In this document: positions 53,601 through 64,000 of the stretch, in pieces
How positions within the stretch are numbered: position 1 is the first letter of the stretch
Layout of the letters: every line of letters begins with the position of its first letter
DNA from: Heloderma charlesbogerti
Taxonomy: Eukaryota; Chordata; Lepidosauria; Squamata; Helodermatidae
NCBI GenBank assembly: GCA_026122225.1
Contig: JANEZZ010003061.1
Span: 3,410,001-3,474,000, forward strand
Length of the DNA stretch: 64,000 nt
Reading direction: 5' to 3'
Position numbers and translations under genes: made by a program
Notes under the pieces: generated by a model
Database searches by the model: none
Told to the model about the DNA's origin: nothing
What the model saw: the letters and a program-made list of their open reading frames with translations, nothing else

Positions 53601-53802
53601 TAAAGCTCTGAGTGATCTGCAGTAGATCTGTAAGTGTATCTGATTTCCCATTGTTCAACAATAGCAGCAACCCAAAGACTTTTTTTTCTTTCTAAATTAG
53701 AAAACTTAGGGGGGGAAAGCAGGAATGGATATTTGTGTGAAGGCTTTTGCTACTTAAAAACAAATTCAGACACACCCTGTTCCTTAATGTACATCTGTGC
53801 CC

Positions 53803-54330
53803 CATAACCACTGTTTGGCACCTGGCTCTAGATCGGGGTGCAGAAAGGGGCACCCCAATCCAGTTCCCAGGGTCTCTTGGGATTCCTTCAGGGCACAGGA
53901 CTAGGCTCCAAGCCCCCTCCCTGAAAGAATTCCCTCAGAGGGTATCCCTCATTGTTATCACTGATATGAGATAAGGGGAGATTCCCTGCACCAGCACTAG
54001 AACCTCCACTATTATCTCAGACTGGAGATAACAGCTGGGGATGCAGGGCAGCGGGAGCCCCTGTCCTGAGAAGCTGCCCTGCATCCCCTGCTGTTATCTC
54101 CAATCTGAGATTGGAGATAACAGCTGGGAAGAGGGGTGTCGGGACTCACCTGTGCTGGGAAGAGAGGCTGCTCTTCCCAGTGCAGGCGAATCCTGCCCCT
54201 CATCCCTACTGCTATCTCCAACCTTCCAGCATGGAGGAGTGGAGGAAAAGGGGGCAACATCAGAGGGTGGGGCCATGGCCCCCAATGTGGTGTCAGAGGC
54301 AGGACTTGGGGTTTGAGTAAAAAATAAAGT
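53803..54330. repeat. Cluster of stem-loops with GAGATAACAG units
   Basis: TGGAGATAACAGCTGGGGAT and ATCCCCTGCTGTTATCTCCA pair around about 54,065. A second unit (TTGGAGATAACAGCTGGGAA to CTGCTATCTCCAA) follows in tandem at about 54,110-54,222. ATCGGGGTGCAGAAAGGGGC and a GCACCCCAATCC-type partner lie at 53,832-53,860. Probably a MITE with repeated hairpin units. Confidence 0.65.
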
Positions 54331-55297
54331 AGATCCAGGAAGCTTGAAGTCTACCCTTCTCTGCTCGATTTGAAGCTGAAAAACTTCAGAGGTGAAACTG
54401 CCTCTAACATTAATCCAGTAACACTGCAGTTTCCTCACTTATTTTTTAAAAACTATTGAAATGTGTTAATGTTTTATCGTAGCTTCAGCACAATTTCTAA
54501 CAGCACATTTCTCATACAATTATGATAAAATTTTGCTTGGCATCTTTTTCTTGTTTTCATATGTCATTTAAAAATAGGTTTTAGATAAGAGTGCTCAAAT
54601 GGATATTTTCACATTATCTTAAAATACAGATAAAAGCAGACAATACTCTTTAGGAAATAGAGTGGCTTGCCAAACCAATAGAGTTATATGTACAAATTGA
54701 ACAAAGCAAAACTTGTATAAAAATACCAAAACCATAATGAAAAATTGATATGTCTTGATTTTTTTTAACTGTATGAGCTAAACATTTTAAAGCTATGTAG
54801 TACTTTGATAGTAGCATTCTGAGAAGCAAAGAGAGCAGCTTTGAAAGAGGAGAGAATGAAATTGATAGGTGTTATAAATTAGAAAGGGAGAAAAAGAATT
54901 CTTATACGGAGATAAGGCAAGATACTATTGTGTCAAAGCCAAACAGGCTGTGACATAGCATATTTGCAAAATCAGGTATGATGTTAAAAACTGAGATATT
55001 AATGGCCTGGTTCATTGAGAAACGTTTTACAGATTTTTTTTTCTAGAAAGTTTTTTTTTAAGTGCCATTCTACCTCTTAATATTTTGTTCTCCGTCTTGG
55101 CAAACTAACTGCCAACACTCCATTACAATTTGTCCATCTATCCTAGTTTTTGGAATGGACTAGAGGGGATACTATTTAGAAGTAGCAATATTTTAATAAT
55201 ATATTCCTGATTTGCAGCATAATCCTAATAAATATTTTTTCATAGCAACAGCCATGATCTAATGGAGTAACATAGGCATACACTTCTCAATACTCAC
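54331..55297 (-). other. B3GLCT intron, unassigned
   Basis: AT-rich intronic DNA next to the exon at 55,298; no elements recognised. Confidence 0.55.
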
Positions 55298-55442
55298 CTG
55301 ATGGAAAAGAGGGCTGTGTGTTATTGGAATTCCTAAACCACTGAAACACATTCCAAGTACCATATCATCGGGGGCATCATTGCTGTAACACCGGCATTTA
55401 CTAGCAAATAATTTTTGGATTGCTTCTCGGCTGAAGACCATC
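55298..55442 (-). CDS. B3GLCT: B3GLCT exon (third from right)
   Basis: Acceptor AG at 55,443-55,444 and donor GT at 55,296-55,297 (CAG|GTGAGT). The first base completes a glycine codon begun in the previous exon, followed by 48 codons: [20 protein letters not shown], then [17 protein letters not shown], then [11 protein letters not shown]. These fall in the catalytic domain of B3GLCT. The DDMVLG segment and the cysteines are typical of fringe-like GT31 enzymes. It ends in phase 0, fitting the terminal exon. Confidence 0.95.
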
Positions 55443-55579
55443 CTTAAGTGACAAAGTCAACAAGAAGTTGATAACTGAGAAGAAGATATCTATTGTTTCA
55501 CTGTAAAAAGCTTTAAATGATTAGGGCAATCATGAATTCACAGCACTACATACAAAGATTCTACTGCTGCATTAAAGCA

Positions 55580-55899
55580 CCGGGCAGTATCCAACAGGGC
55601 CCTGCACTCCCACTGATTCCATTCCTCAAGTGAGTCCCGCTGCTTGCGCAACATAAATTTAGTGCTTCCAGGACCAACTGGGAACAAGTGGAAACACTTA
55701 TCTCTGGAACAAAGCAGGTCAGCGGAGCTTGCATAAGGAAGCTCCATCCACCTGTCCTGATCCAGAAACTAATATGTCTGCTCATTTCGGGGCTTCCTTT
55801 GGAAGCATTAAATCTCCATTGCACAAGTGGAGGGTCCTGCTTGCACAATAGAATTGGTGGGAAGGGCCACCTGCACAACAGCTCCATTGGATACTGCTC
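55580..55899. mobile_element. Palindromic MITE (GGGCAGTATCC family), copy 2
   Basis: Ends CGGGCAGTATCCAAC and TTGGATACTGCTC. The arms GGAAGCTCCATCCACCTGTC and CAGGTCAGCGGAGCTTGCAT pair around about 55,733. Intronic, 138 bp from the preceding exon. Confidence 0.75.
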
Positions 55900-56225
55900 A
55901 TTTTCTTTTGACCAAACTGTAGTTATTTCAGAAGAAAACCAAGGCTGAAAACTAAGGCTTCTTAACAGAGTGAGGGCCAAGACAGATGTACATCAAAAAG
56001 AAGCTCAAAGCATTATGAACTTTCTTTGAGATAAGCTGCTAATATATGTCTGTTTACCATAGTAACAAATCAAAGCCACTATGCTACAGCTAGTTGGCTG
56101 ACTACTTCATTGCTGATGCCTCCTTTTCTTAGGAACAAAACACCCCACCGCTGGTTCCTTAGGTAGGAGGTTGCAGCTGCAGGGCACCTTTCCAGCAGGA
56201 GAAGGAAGCGGCACTGCAGCAGCAA

Positions 56226-56363
56226 TGGGTTGTATCCAATGTTAGTTCTACTTAGAGTACACCCACTGAAATGAATGGGACAAGTTAGGCATGATTAACC
56301 TAAGTCCTATTTATTTCAATGGGTCTACTCCCATTAGGACTAACACTGCATACAATCCATTAT
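56226..56363. mobile_element. Short palindromic MITE (TTGGATACAAC type)
   Basis: GGTTGTATCCAATGTTAGTT and CTAACACTGCATACAATCC are inverted ends. CACTGAAATGAATGGGAC and ATTTCAATGGGTCTACTC are inner arms. Common in squamates. Confidence 0.75.
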
Positions 56364-56625
56364 TGAGGGTGTAAGTGAAGGAGCCACCTCCTCATATGAC
56401 TTCCTCTTTCCCTCCCCTGCATGAAACTGTATCACAGCAGTTTTTAATCTGCTGTCTGCTATACTATTTACATTGATTGATTGATTGTATTTAAATGCTG
56501 CCCTATAACAAAAAAAGGTATTAGGGCAGCTCTTCCAAAAACCTATACATCAAAAGGTGACCTGAAATTGCACTTTGGGTCTCTTTTTGATATCTCTCTG
56601 TTGGGCAGCGAAGTCACAGGATAGC

Positions 56626-57113
56626 TAGGGATGGCATGGGTGCCTGAATCTGTCTGGTGGAACGCCACCTGCCTGAAACTTGATTGCTGAGCGCCTGTCC
56701 CCGCTCGCCCAGGCAGCCTCGGCGGGTTCCATGGTCGCCATTTTAAAAAAAATAAAATGGTGATCGCAAAAATGTGCATATTTGCATATGCGCAGAAATG
56801 CACACTTTTGTGCATGCTCATATTTGCATATGTGAAAATCCACATTTTGCCAATGCACGCATTTGCGCATGCGTGGAAATTCACATTTTGCAGAAATGCG
56901 TGTTTTTGCACATACGCAAATATGTGCATTTTGCGATCGCCAATTTATTTTTCAAAAGATGGCGACCGCGGAGCTTGACGAGGCTGCCAGGGTCAGTGTG
57001 GGCTGCTCGCTGAGTGGGGAGAGGCTTGAGCATGGTCCGGGGACTGTCGAGCGAGCATAGGGGCTGGGCAGGCACCTGGAGATCCCACACAGGGGTGGGC
57101 TTGTACATCCCTA
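56626..57113. mobile_element. TAGGGATG-ended hAT-like MITE, different interior
   Basis: Starts TAGGGATGG and ends TACATCCCTA; duplication aggatagc (56,618-56,625) and agtatagc (57,114-57,121), 7 of 8. The interior (about 56,757-56,942) is an imperfect palindrome starting GTGATCGCAAAAATGTGCAT and ending ATGTGCATTTTGCGATCGCC, built of repeated TTTGCGCATGCG/AAATTCACATTTTGC-like units. Its termini match the 513/26,011/43,585 family but the interior differs. Lies 255 bp from a B3GLCT exon. Confidence 0.75.
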
Positions 57114-57367
57114 AGTATAGCTCTTAAAGACAGAATTTGGGCATTTTTCCCGTCATGGTTCTTGCTAGTATTATGTGGCAGCATGACTGTCCAAAACTTG
57201 CACCATATGGTGGTCTTCTTCAAGTTGTGCAGACAGTAGCCATCTACTGCCCATGGACAAAATTCTGCCCATCACGAACCAGCTGAATAGATCATTTGAC
57301 AGCAACCTTGAGTTTTTGCTCTGAAGTACATTTAGTCCTCTAAAAAAATAACAATTGAATAACTTAC

Positions 57368-57487
57368 CCTCCTCCACCAGTGATGTAACTATAGCCTCCT
57401 GACCCCAAGCCATAGCCATAACGTTCTCCAAGCATCACTGGCTCATTTGGCTCATAGCAGCTGAGTAATTTCTGGAGCCTAGAGATG
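57368..57487 (-). CDS. B3GLCT: B3GLCT exon (second from right)
   Basis: Acceptor AG at 57,488-57,489, donor GT at 57,366-57,367 (AGG|GTAAGT). The first base completes a serine codon from the previous exon. Then come [39 protein letters not shown], ending with two bases of the next glycine codon. GERYGYG and [11 protein letters not shown] are diagnostic B3GLCT blocks forming part of the nucleotide-sugar and acceptor site in GT31 enzymes. Confidence 0.96.
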
Positions 57488-59185
57488 CTATAATATAAAA
57501 TAATATGTTCAAATACAATCTGATACATTTAATTCCTTTAAACAGTTCCAAGGTGCTTAAACTGTCAGCCTAAGCAAAACACATGTAAATTAATTGTTGG
57601 CACTGAAGATGAAAATTAGTATCTCCTGATTATTTTAAGAAGTGTGTTTTTCTTTTCTTGGCTTGCTTCAAAGAAAGATCTATATATTTTATGAAATATT
57701 ACTTTAAAAGGAATACATAAATTTGTTTGCCACACAGTGTTTTTTCTTCAAAACATACATCTATCGTTTTCCCCAGACTATTCCCTAAGGATGGCAAACA
57801 GGAATGTTTTCAGAGTTCGAAAGCCAAACAGATCTTCATAAAAATAAATCTCTTATGTCAAGGGTCATCATTTTGACGTATTTATACATTACAGCAGCAT
57901 CAAGAGGAATTAACCAGGTTCATAGCACTGTATTTGACATTATAAAAGATATATTTCCTATCTCAGAATTGGTAACTAAATTCCATCATCCAACCCTACA
58001 AGCTGCTGTGCTGGCAAATCACGGAGCTTCCAGATGGTGTTTCCCCAACTACTGGAATCGTGATCACAGCAACAAAATCAACCACCACTCCCTCATAGGG
58101 CTGTCAAGCATGTCCAACACTTTCAAAAGCCTCCATCTAGAACCTATATAGGATTAGTGAAAGGTACCTCATACCAGTGCTACATCACAGGTTATATTAT
58201 CATGTTGGTGCCTCAAGATAGTGAGAAGTAGCCCATCGTTTTGAAATCTATATCTATGGACATATGAAGTAAGTTAAAGTAGATTATTCAAACATATGTG
58301 TTAATTTGGTTTTACTAAAGCCACTTCAAACATATATTGCAGTATCAGCTCTTTTATCCAAATAATTGGGCTCATACATTATGCAGTGTTTAGAAAAGTT
58401 GCTGTTATATACTGAATTCAGATAAATCAAGAATTCTGAAACACTAGAGATGGATAATGAATGTATTTCCTGTACATTTAAGTAATCACTGTCTTTCTTC
58501 CTTGCTCCTTGCTTTTTGCTCCACAGGTAGCCTCATTACACGCTGTTAACTATTCCCATGGTGTGATATGTGACTGAAGGCAAATTAAAAATAGTCATGC
58601 CTCTACTTAAAAATGCTCTTTTTTATACATATATTTAAAGCTTTTGCTATTTCCATATTTTATCAACAAACATCAACTGGCTGTTTTCCATATAGTATTT
58701 TTGGGGAAAGTATATTTATTAATCCTCTATATTTAGGGAGGTTCTAGATGGAAGCTTCTGAAAGTGCTGGATGTGGTCGACAGCCTTATGTGGGGTGGAG
58801 CCAGCTAGGGGGAAGGCCTGTTTACCAGCTGTGACTGTGACACCTGGCTGAGGCTGTCTGTCTCCTTCTCCCCTCCCCTTTCCAGGTATTTAAAGGCTGC
58901 TCCTGGCAGAGGCATGAGCCCGTGGCATCCCTGGGGACAGCAAGATGGGCAATGGGAATATTGCTGTTGCACTGAAGGCCAGGGCTCTCTACTTTATAAT
59001 GCATTTTAACATGTGCCTGGGAAATTGATTAGATAATATTGGGGTGAGGGAAAGGGTAATACTACCCTTATTAGTGTAGTCATAGGTAGGAGGAAGTATA
59101 GCATTGGGGGATTAACAGGCCAGTTGAGCAAAAGAGGGCCTAGAGACCTTACCCCTGTCCCCTCTTCTGGCTCTTTCTCCAATCA
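57488..59185 (-). other. B3GLCT intron, unassigned
   Basis: Start of the 6.1-kb intron 57,488-63,571. An open frame at 57,804-58,151 has no recognisable domain. 58,730-59,100 may be the 5' UTR of the LINE relic that follows. Confidence 0.45.
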
Positions 59186-59189
59186 TATG

Positions 59190-59870
59190 GTTCCTGGCTG
59201 CCTTACCAGCTTGTCCTCAGGTCTGGTGGTGCTGTTGCTGAATGCCAGGACAGTCCAAGACAAAATCTCCCTCATCAATAATTTAATTGTGGATGAGAGG
59301 ACTGACTGGTGTGTATTACTGAGACCTGAGTTGGGGAGGGGTTAGTCTCTCCCAGCAGTGCTGTACTGGGTGCTCGTTGGAGCACCAACGCTGAATTGAG
59401 GGTTGGGCAGGGGGGTTGCTGTGGTCTATAGAAATTCTATCCCCTTTTCCAGGCTTCCTGTCCATTTGAGTGCCAACCTTGCACCTTGTGTTGGGTACCT
59501 GGGACAGACTAGGGATTCTGCTGGTGTACCACCCATCCCATTGACCTTCAGTCTCCCTGCCTGAGCTGATGGAGGTGGATTCGGATTTGGTTTTGAGGAC
59601 CTCTAGAATGACGGTTCAGGGAGTTTCAACTTCCCTGCCAAGTCTGCTAGATTTGGGGCAGCTCAGGATTTAATGGCATAGGACTTTCTCAACATGTCAT
59701 TGGCCCAACAGATGTAGGAGGACTCATGCTTGATTTGGTTTTCTCGAGTGGGCAAGAGGATGGTGATCTGAAAGTGCAGTAATTAACATCTATCCAGTTG
59801 TCATGGTCAGATCACTTCCTATTGAGGTTAGACCTGAGAAAAATGGAACAAATTATGTAAGGAGTGACTT
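59190..59870 (+). pseudogene. L2/L3-type LINE endonuclease relic
   Basis: LLLNARTVQDKISLINNLIVDE matches the start of CR1/L2-group endonucleases (compare the intact copy at 30,187-33,213). Later decayed blocks follow in other frames, such as GVAVVYR. Many stops; an old copy. Confidence 0.65.
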
Positions 59871-59899
59871 GCAGGTAAAGATAGGCAAAACGATTGTTA

Positions 59900-61143
59900 G
59901 AGAACACCTCGGTTCTTTAAATGAGTTCATCTCCAGGGCCAGATGAATTGCAGAAAACAGGTGAACATGTCTGAAGACTGGAAATGGGCAAATATTGTCC
60001 TTATCTTCAAAAGGAAACTACAGACCAGTTACCCTAATATTGATACCAGGCAAAATTCTAGAATAGTTTATTAAGTGGGGCCTGTGAACATCTACAAAAG
60101 AATGCACTGATTACTAGGAGCCAACATGGATTTATTAAGAATAAGTCATGCCAGACCAAACATCTTCAAACATCTCCATTAATTGTTCTGCATCAACCTA
60201 GAGGGATATCTCAAGTGGGTTGTAACAGGGTTCTGTCTTTGGTCCTGTACTACTAAAGATCTTTACAAATTACTTGGATGAGAGCGTAGAAGAGATACTT
60301 ATCAAATTTACAGATGACATGAAGATGGGAAGGATAGCTAATGCTGCAGAAAACAGAATCAAGATTCAAAACTATCTTGACAGGCTGGAACATTGGGCCA
60401 AAACCAGCAAGAAGACATTTAGAGATAAATGCAAAGTCCTGCATTCAGGTACCCAGATCAAAAGCACAAATACAGATGAGGGAAACCTAGCTTGGCAGCA
60501 CCATATAGTGTCTTAGCCAATCACAAGCTGAACCTAAGCCAGCAGTGTGATGTGGCTGCTAAAAAAAACAAATGCAACCTTAGGCTGCATAAACAGAAGA
60601 ATAGTATCCAGATCATCAGAAGGAATAGTTCTACCTTATTTTGTCTTGATCAGGGCATATCTGAAGTACTGTGTCCTGCACTGGGTACCATGTCTTAGGA
60701 AGGACATTGACAAGTGTGTTCAGAGGACGGCAACTAGGATGGTAATGAGTCTGCAAATTATGGCCTATGAGAAACAGTTGAAAGCGCTTGGAGAAGAGAA
60801 GATTAAGGGGAGAAATGATAGCAGCCTTCAAATATCTAAGGGCTGACACAGAGAAGATGGAGCAGACCCGTTCTGTTGCTCCAGAGAGCAAGACTAGAAC
60901 CAATGGGTGGATACTGCAAGGGAACAGCAAAATATTAGGAGAAACTTCCTAATGACTGTTTGACAGGGTAAGAGACTGCCTTGGGAGGTGATGGCTTTCT
61001 TTCACTGGAGGTATTTAAGCAGAGGCTGGGTGGCCATCTGTCAGGGGTACTGTAGTTGCATCCTGCATTGCAGATCCTGTAGTGAGCAGTGGGTTGCCCA
61101 AGATGACTTCCAAGGTCCCTTCCAACTCTTAAGATTCTATGAA
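59900..61143 (+). mobile_element. CR1 LINE, decayed ORF2 3' half and 3' end
   Basis: RT fragments (ITRSQHGFIKNKSCQTK; FTDDMKMGRIANAAENRI; DRLEHWAK; FRDKCKVLHSG) and the CR1 C-terminal region (AYLKYCVLHWVP) appear in changing frames. The tail 'GAAACTTCCTAATGACTG', 'AAGGTCCCTTCCAACTCTTA', AGATTCTATGA is the typical amniote CR1 end. Intronic. Confidence 0.85.
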
Positions 61144-62314
61144 AGAAAGTTAAAGTTAGGAGGATGAACATGCTTCAGGAAGCTTGCAGATTTAAAATAA
61201 CTATAGCAGAGGCTCAAATAAGATGTATACTACAGACTGAAAAAGGGCACACAAATCCAAGATTGGCTACTCATGATATATTAAGAGTTAAAGTGTTTCA
61301 AAATCCAATGAAAACAAATGCATCTGTTTCTGGGCAGGTAGAAGGGCCTAGATTGGAAGTGGACTCCAGCATTTCAGTCAGCATTGATCTGACCCCTTTG
61401 ATCAACTGCCGGTGATTTCTATAGAAGGGCTTGTTGGGCGACCAGAGTCCAAGTGACTCTGCTGCCAATATGGGGCATGGAGTGTTACAGGTGGGTAGAC
61501 AGCTGTATATATCACAAGCACTGAAGAAATTATGTTCTAATGCAATGCCTCTGATCATTCATCTCTTTGGCATCAGCTAATGCAAGAAGACACATCAGTG
61601 GATAAAACAACACTGTTGCCTCCAGGATTCACATGGATTACTGCAGATAGTTGACGCCAGAAACTGATTCTGAGCAGCTTATCACTAGGGCAGGAAATCT
61701 AAAACCTGAACGTGGCAAATTTCCAGATTGTCTGGCTGTTGTTGCTGGCAATGGTGTAACTTCTCTACTTCTTATGCTCTACTTCTTATGCCACCTCCCA
61801 GGGCAAGCAATATTATTTCATAATAAGCTCTAAGTGCAAAGAGATGAAGTTATTCAAAAAACAAAAAAACAACCAAAGAGGCAGAGATGATGTGATCTTT
61901 TCGCAATAAGGACAAGGAAGCGAGCATGAATTTTTGAGATGTAGTACAGAGAAGAAATAGGATAATATGTTGACATTTCTATAATACATTATGTAGATTA
62001 TATAACAATAGCTCCTCATATTGGAAGTGAATTAAATTAATGGCCATTGTAGAGTCTCACAGAAATCAGCTTATTAGATATATCTTTTTGTGCTACAATT
62101 TGTCCAATTCTAGGCCATGGTATCCTTTGTGAAAGATAAAATTATTGCTTCCAACACTGAATCTTCAATTTAGCAGATATATATTTATATAAACATGTTT
62201 TAAACACATCAGGTCCCCCCCCCCCGTTCACTACTGTATTTGGTTATTATTTTATATAAGAACAAAAGGAATCAATAGTTTATAGTCAATATATGATCTA
62301 ATTTTCCTTGTATT
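61144..62314 (-). other. B3GLCT intron, unassigned
   Basis: No recognised element; short CTTCTTATGC duplication at about 61,765-61,790. Confidence 0.45.
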
Positions 62315-62675
62315 GGGCAGAATCCAGTGCTGCCCATCTGCTAAGCAGAGCTGGCCACCAATTCTGGTCTGCGCATGGCCAGCCCTGCCAGTTCTGCTCC
62401 GGAAGTGGCCCTACCACTTGCAGAATGACAATATAGCACTTCTAGAGGCAAGATGTGAAGTGAGCAGAAATGCTCATTTCTGGAAGGGGGCAGGTCGGCG
62501 GAGCTTCCTTATGCAGGCTCTGCCAACCTACGCCCTTCCAGAAACGAGTGTTTCCGCTTGTTTTGGCTTGCCTCCAGAATTGCTAAATTGCTGTTCCACA
62601 AGTGGTAGGGTCCACCTGTGGATTGGAAGTGTCAGGGCTGGCTGCACATGCAAGGGCAGGGTTGGATTCTTCCCA
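62315..62675. mobile_element. Palindromic MITE (GGGCAGTATCC family), copy 3
   Basis: Ends TGGGCAGAATCCAGTGC and GGTTGGATTCTTCCCA. The arms TCATTTCTGGAAGGGGGCAG and CGCCCTTCCAGAAACGAG pair around about 62,505. Confidence 0.75.
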
Positions 62676-63571
62676 TTAAATGGAAAATGCAGCTGTAAAG
62701 CATATTCTGCATGCTTTAAGTTCCTCTTCTGTAACATGATCTTAATTTGTAATATTATGATCCTTACCTAGATCTTTGACAAGGCCATGCTCCTAATACC
62801 TGATAACACTTTCTTTATCTCAGTGTAACAGAACTTGATGACACAGGATCAAAAAAGTGCAAAAAGCATGCAGTAATGAAAAAAAGAATAGCAGCTATAT
62901 AGGAAAAGACAGTGGATTGAATCCAAGCTTGCACAAGTGCACCACAGTCCACACTGTTCAGGAAGATTCCCGGAACATCTGGAAAGGCTTGGGGGCACAG
63001 GGGGAGGAGGAAGTGGGGAAAATAATCTTTTGTTTGAGCATCATTCTGCTTGCACAACTTCGGAGCCAACCCAGTATATTCTATTCAAAATATAGTCACT
63101 CTTTTTTGAAGTGGTTCTTCAGAGACATATTTTTTTTGCCCATGAACACTGAAAGGGTTTTAAAGACAATTTCCCTTGAAAAATAATTTTACTCAAAACA
63201 CATCAGGAATTAACGATACTGTCTTTCCCCATATACCTGCTGCTGTTTCCCCCAGTCAGAACTCCTAGTTCATTTTCAGTAACAAATCTTGATGCTGGAA
63301 CTACGTTGCCAATATGCTATCTTTCAAGACACTGATCTAATTTTCTGCCACAATGAGTGCTTCAAGTATCCATTTGTATATTTAATTTAACATTTGAAAG
63401 ATGTTTTTAATTTTCTCTAAGTTACTTGGATTTCCTGTCTGACAGAAAATATTGGATCATGAATTTTCATGTTTCACTTGGGATCCATGTTAGTTCCACG
63501 GTAGCAGCTTTCAAACGTTGACTTGTAATACAATGTATGATTTAGCTTCCATCCAATTCTGAAATTCATAC
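62676..63571 (-). other. B3GLCT intron, unassigned
   Basis: AT-rich intronic DNA with no recognised element. Confidence 0.5.
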
Positions 63572-63671
63572 CTTATTAAAGTATCATCGTCCACAATGAC
63601 TAACCAAGGTGCTGTAGCAGGGCTATGATTTAAAAATCTTTCCAAAATGGCAAAAGTCTTCCCACAATGAC
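63572..63671 (-). CDS. B3GLCT: B3GLCT exon (rightmost in window) with DDD motif
   Basis: Acceptor AG at 63,672-63,673 and donor GT at 63,570-63,571 (AAG|GTATGA). 100 bp: two bases finishing a glycine codon, 32 codons, then AG starting the next serine codon. It encodes [17 protein letters not shown] and [15 protein letters not shown] is the metal/UDP-glucose binding DxD-type motif of GT31 enzymes. Earlier exons lie beyond 64,000. Of the roughly 500-residue protein, this window encodes about the last 170 residues. Confidence 0.95.
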
Positions 63672-64000
63672 CTAAATATGAAGCAAAAGTAAGTAAAGGA
63701 ATCCAGTAATTAAATTTATAGTGCAAGTATGGTAAAAGATTTCTTAATTCTTTTCCATATAATGCCAGTTCAGCAATTACATGTGTTCAGATTAGATTAG
63801 ATATAAATCAGATCCATTATTAATCCAGGAAATCCAAATTATTACAGAAGTCATGAAGGATATGCCAGGACCTGGAGGCATCCTGGCTTATTCAACTCTC
63901 ACAGCATAGATTGGGCCCTGCCTGCTGACCCTCACCATGTCCACGGAGTACTTTTACTGTTTGTTTATTGTTATTTTATTAATGGATATTGATGTTGCTC
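63672..64000 (-). other. B3GLCT intron, partial
   Basis: Intron upstream of the DDD exon, running off the window. No element recognised. Confidence 0.6.

Noticed and set aside
57804..58151. 115-codon plus-strand frame as a possible host gene
   Set aside because: Lies in a B3GLCT intron on the opposite strand, no recognisable domain, no splice or promoter support.

Overview
This is vertebrate nuclear DNA, most probably from a squamate reptile (lizard or snake). The evidence is the repeat set: a BovB LINE, tRNA-derived Sauria-type SINEs, a 5S-like SINE, CR1 and L2-type LINEs, a DIRS tyrosine-recombinase retrotransposon, Tc1 elements and many hAT-like MITEs. No prokaryotic or organellar features are present. 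The only host gene I can support is the 3' end of B3GLCT (beta-1,3-glucosyltransferase, GT31 family) on the minus strand. Four consecutive coding exons lie at 63,572-63,671, 57,368-57,487, 55,298-55,442 and 47,118-47,279. All have canonical GT/AG sites and matching phases, and they are followed by a probable 3' UTR ending near 46,665. Everything left of about 46.6 kb is intergenic and repeat-rich.

Layout. 1-9.0 kb: Tc1 relic, palindromic hAT MITE (513-1,158), mostly unique DNA with a 162-bp duplicated segment, a CR1 tail and a broken MITE (8,697-8,999). 9.0-11.4 kb: a long hairpin carrying a 5S-rRNA-like segment, then a decayed BovB. 11.4-25.6 kb: palindromic MITEs, an ORF1-only L1-like element inserted in a SINE, nested hAT-type repeats, SINEs and CR1 pieces. 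25.6-42.4 kb: one DIRS element broken by a hAT MITE and by an L2-type LINE with an open 1,008-codon ORF; that LINE is itself split by a 6.5-kb endogenous retrovirus whose LTRs differ at one position by my comparison. 42.4-46.6 kb: another palindromic hAT MITE and unique DNA. 46.6-64 kb: B3GLCT exons and introns holding a full-length but dead Tc1, two solo LTRs nested in a MITE, SINEs, CR1/L2 relics and a fifth TAGGGATG-ended MITE.

The most unusual material is a hAT-like non-autonomous family (513-1,158; 26,011-26,887; 43,585-44,437; broken copy 8,697-8,999). Its interior is built of palindromes nested inside larger palindromes. Three copies have 8-bp target duplications, each has one short-type and one long-type end, and both ends carry an outward-facing splice-donor-like motif. 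The other leading items are the DIRS/L2/ERV nest with very recent ERV and L2 layers, the ORF1-only L1-like element, and the 5S-bearing hairpin. All calls come from reading the sequence; no database search was run.
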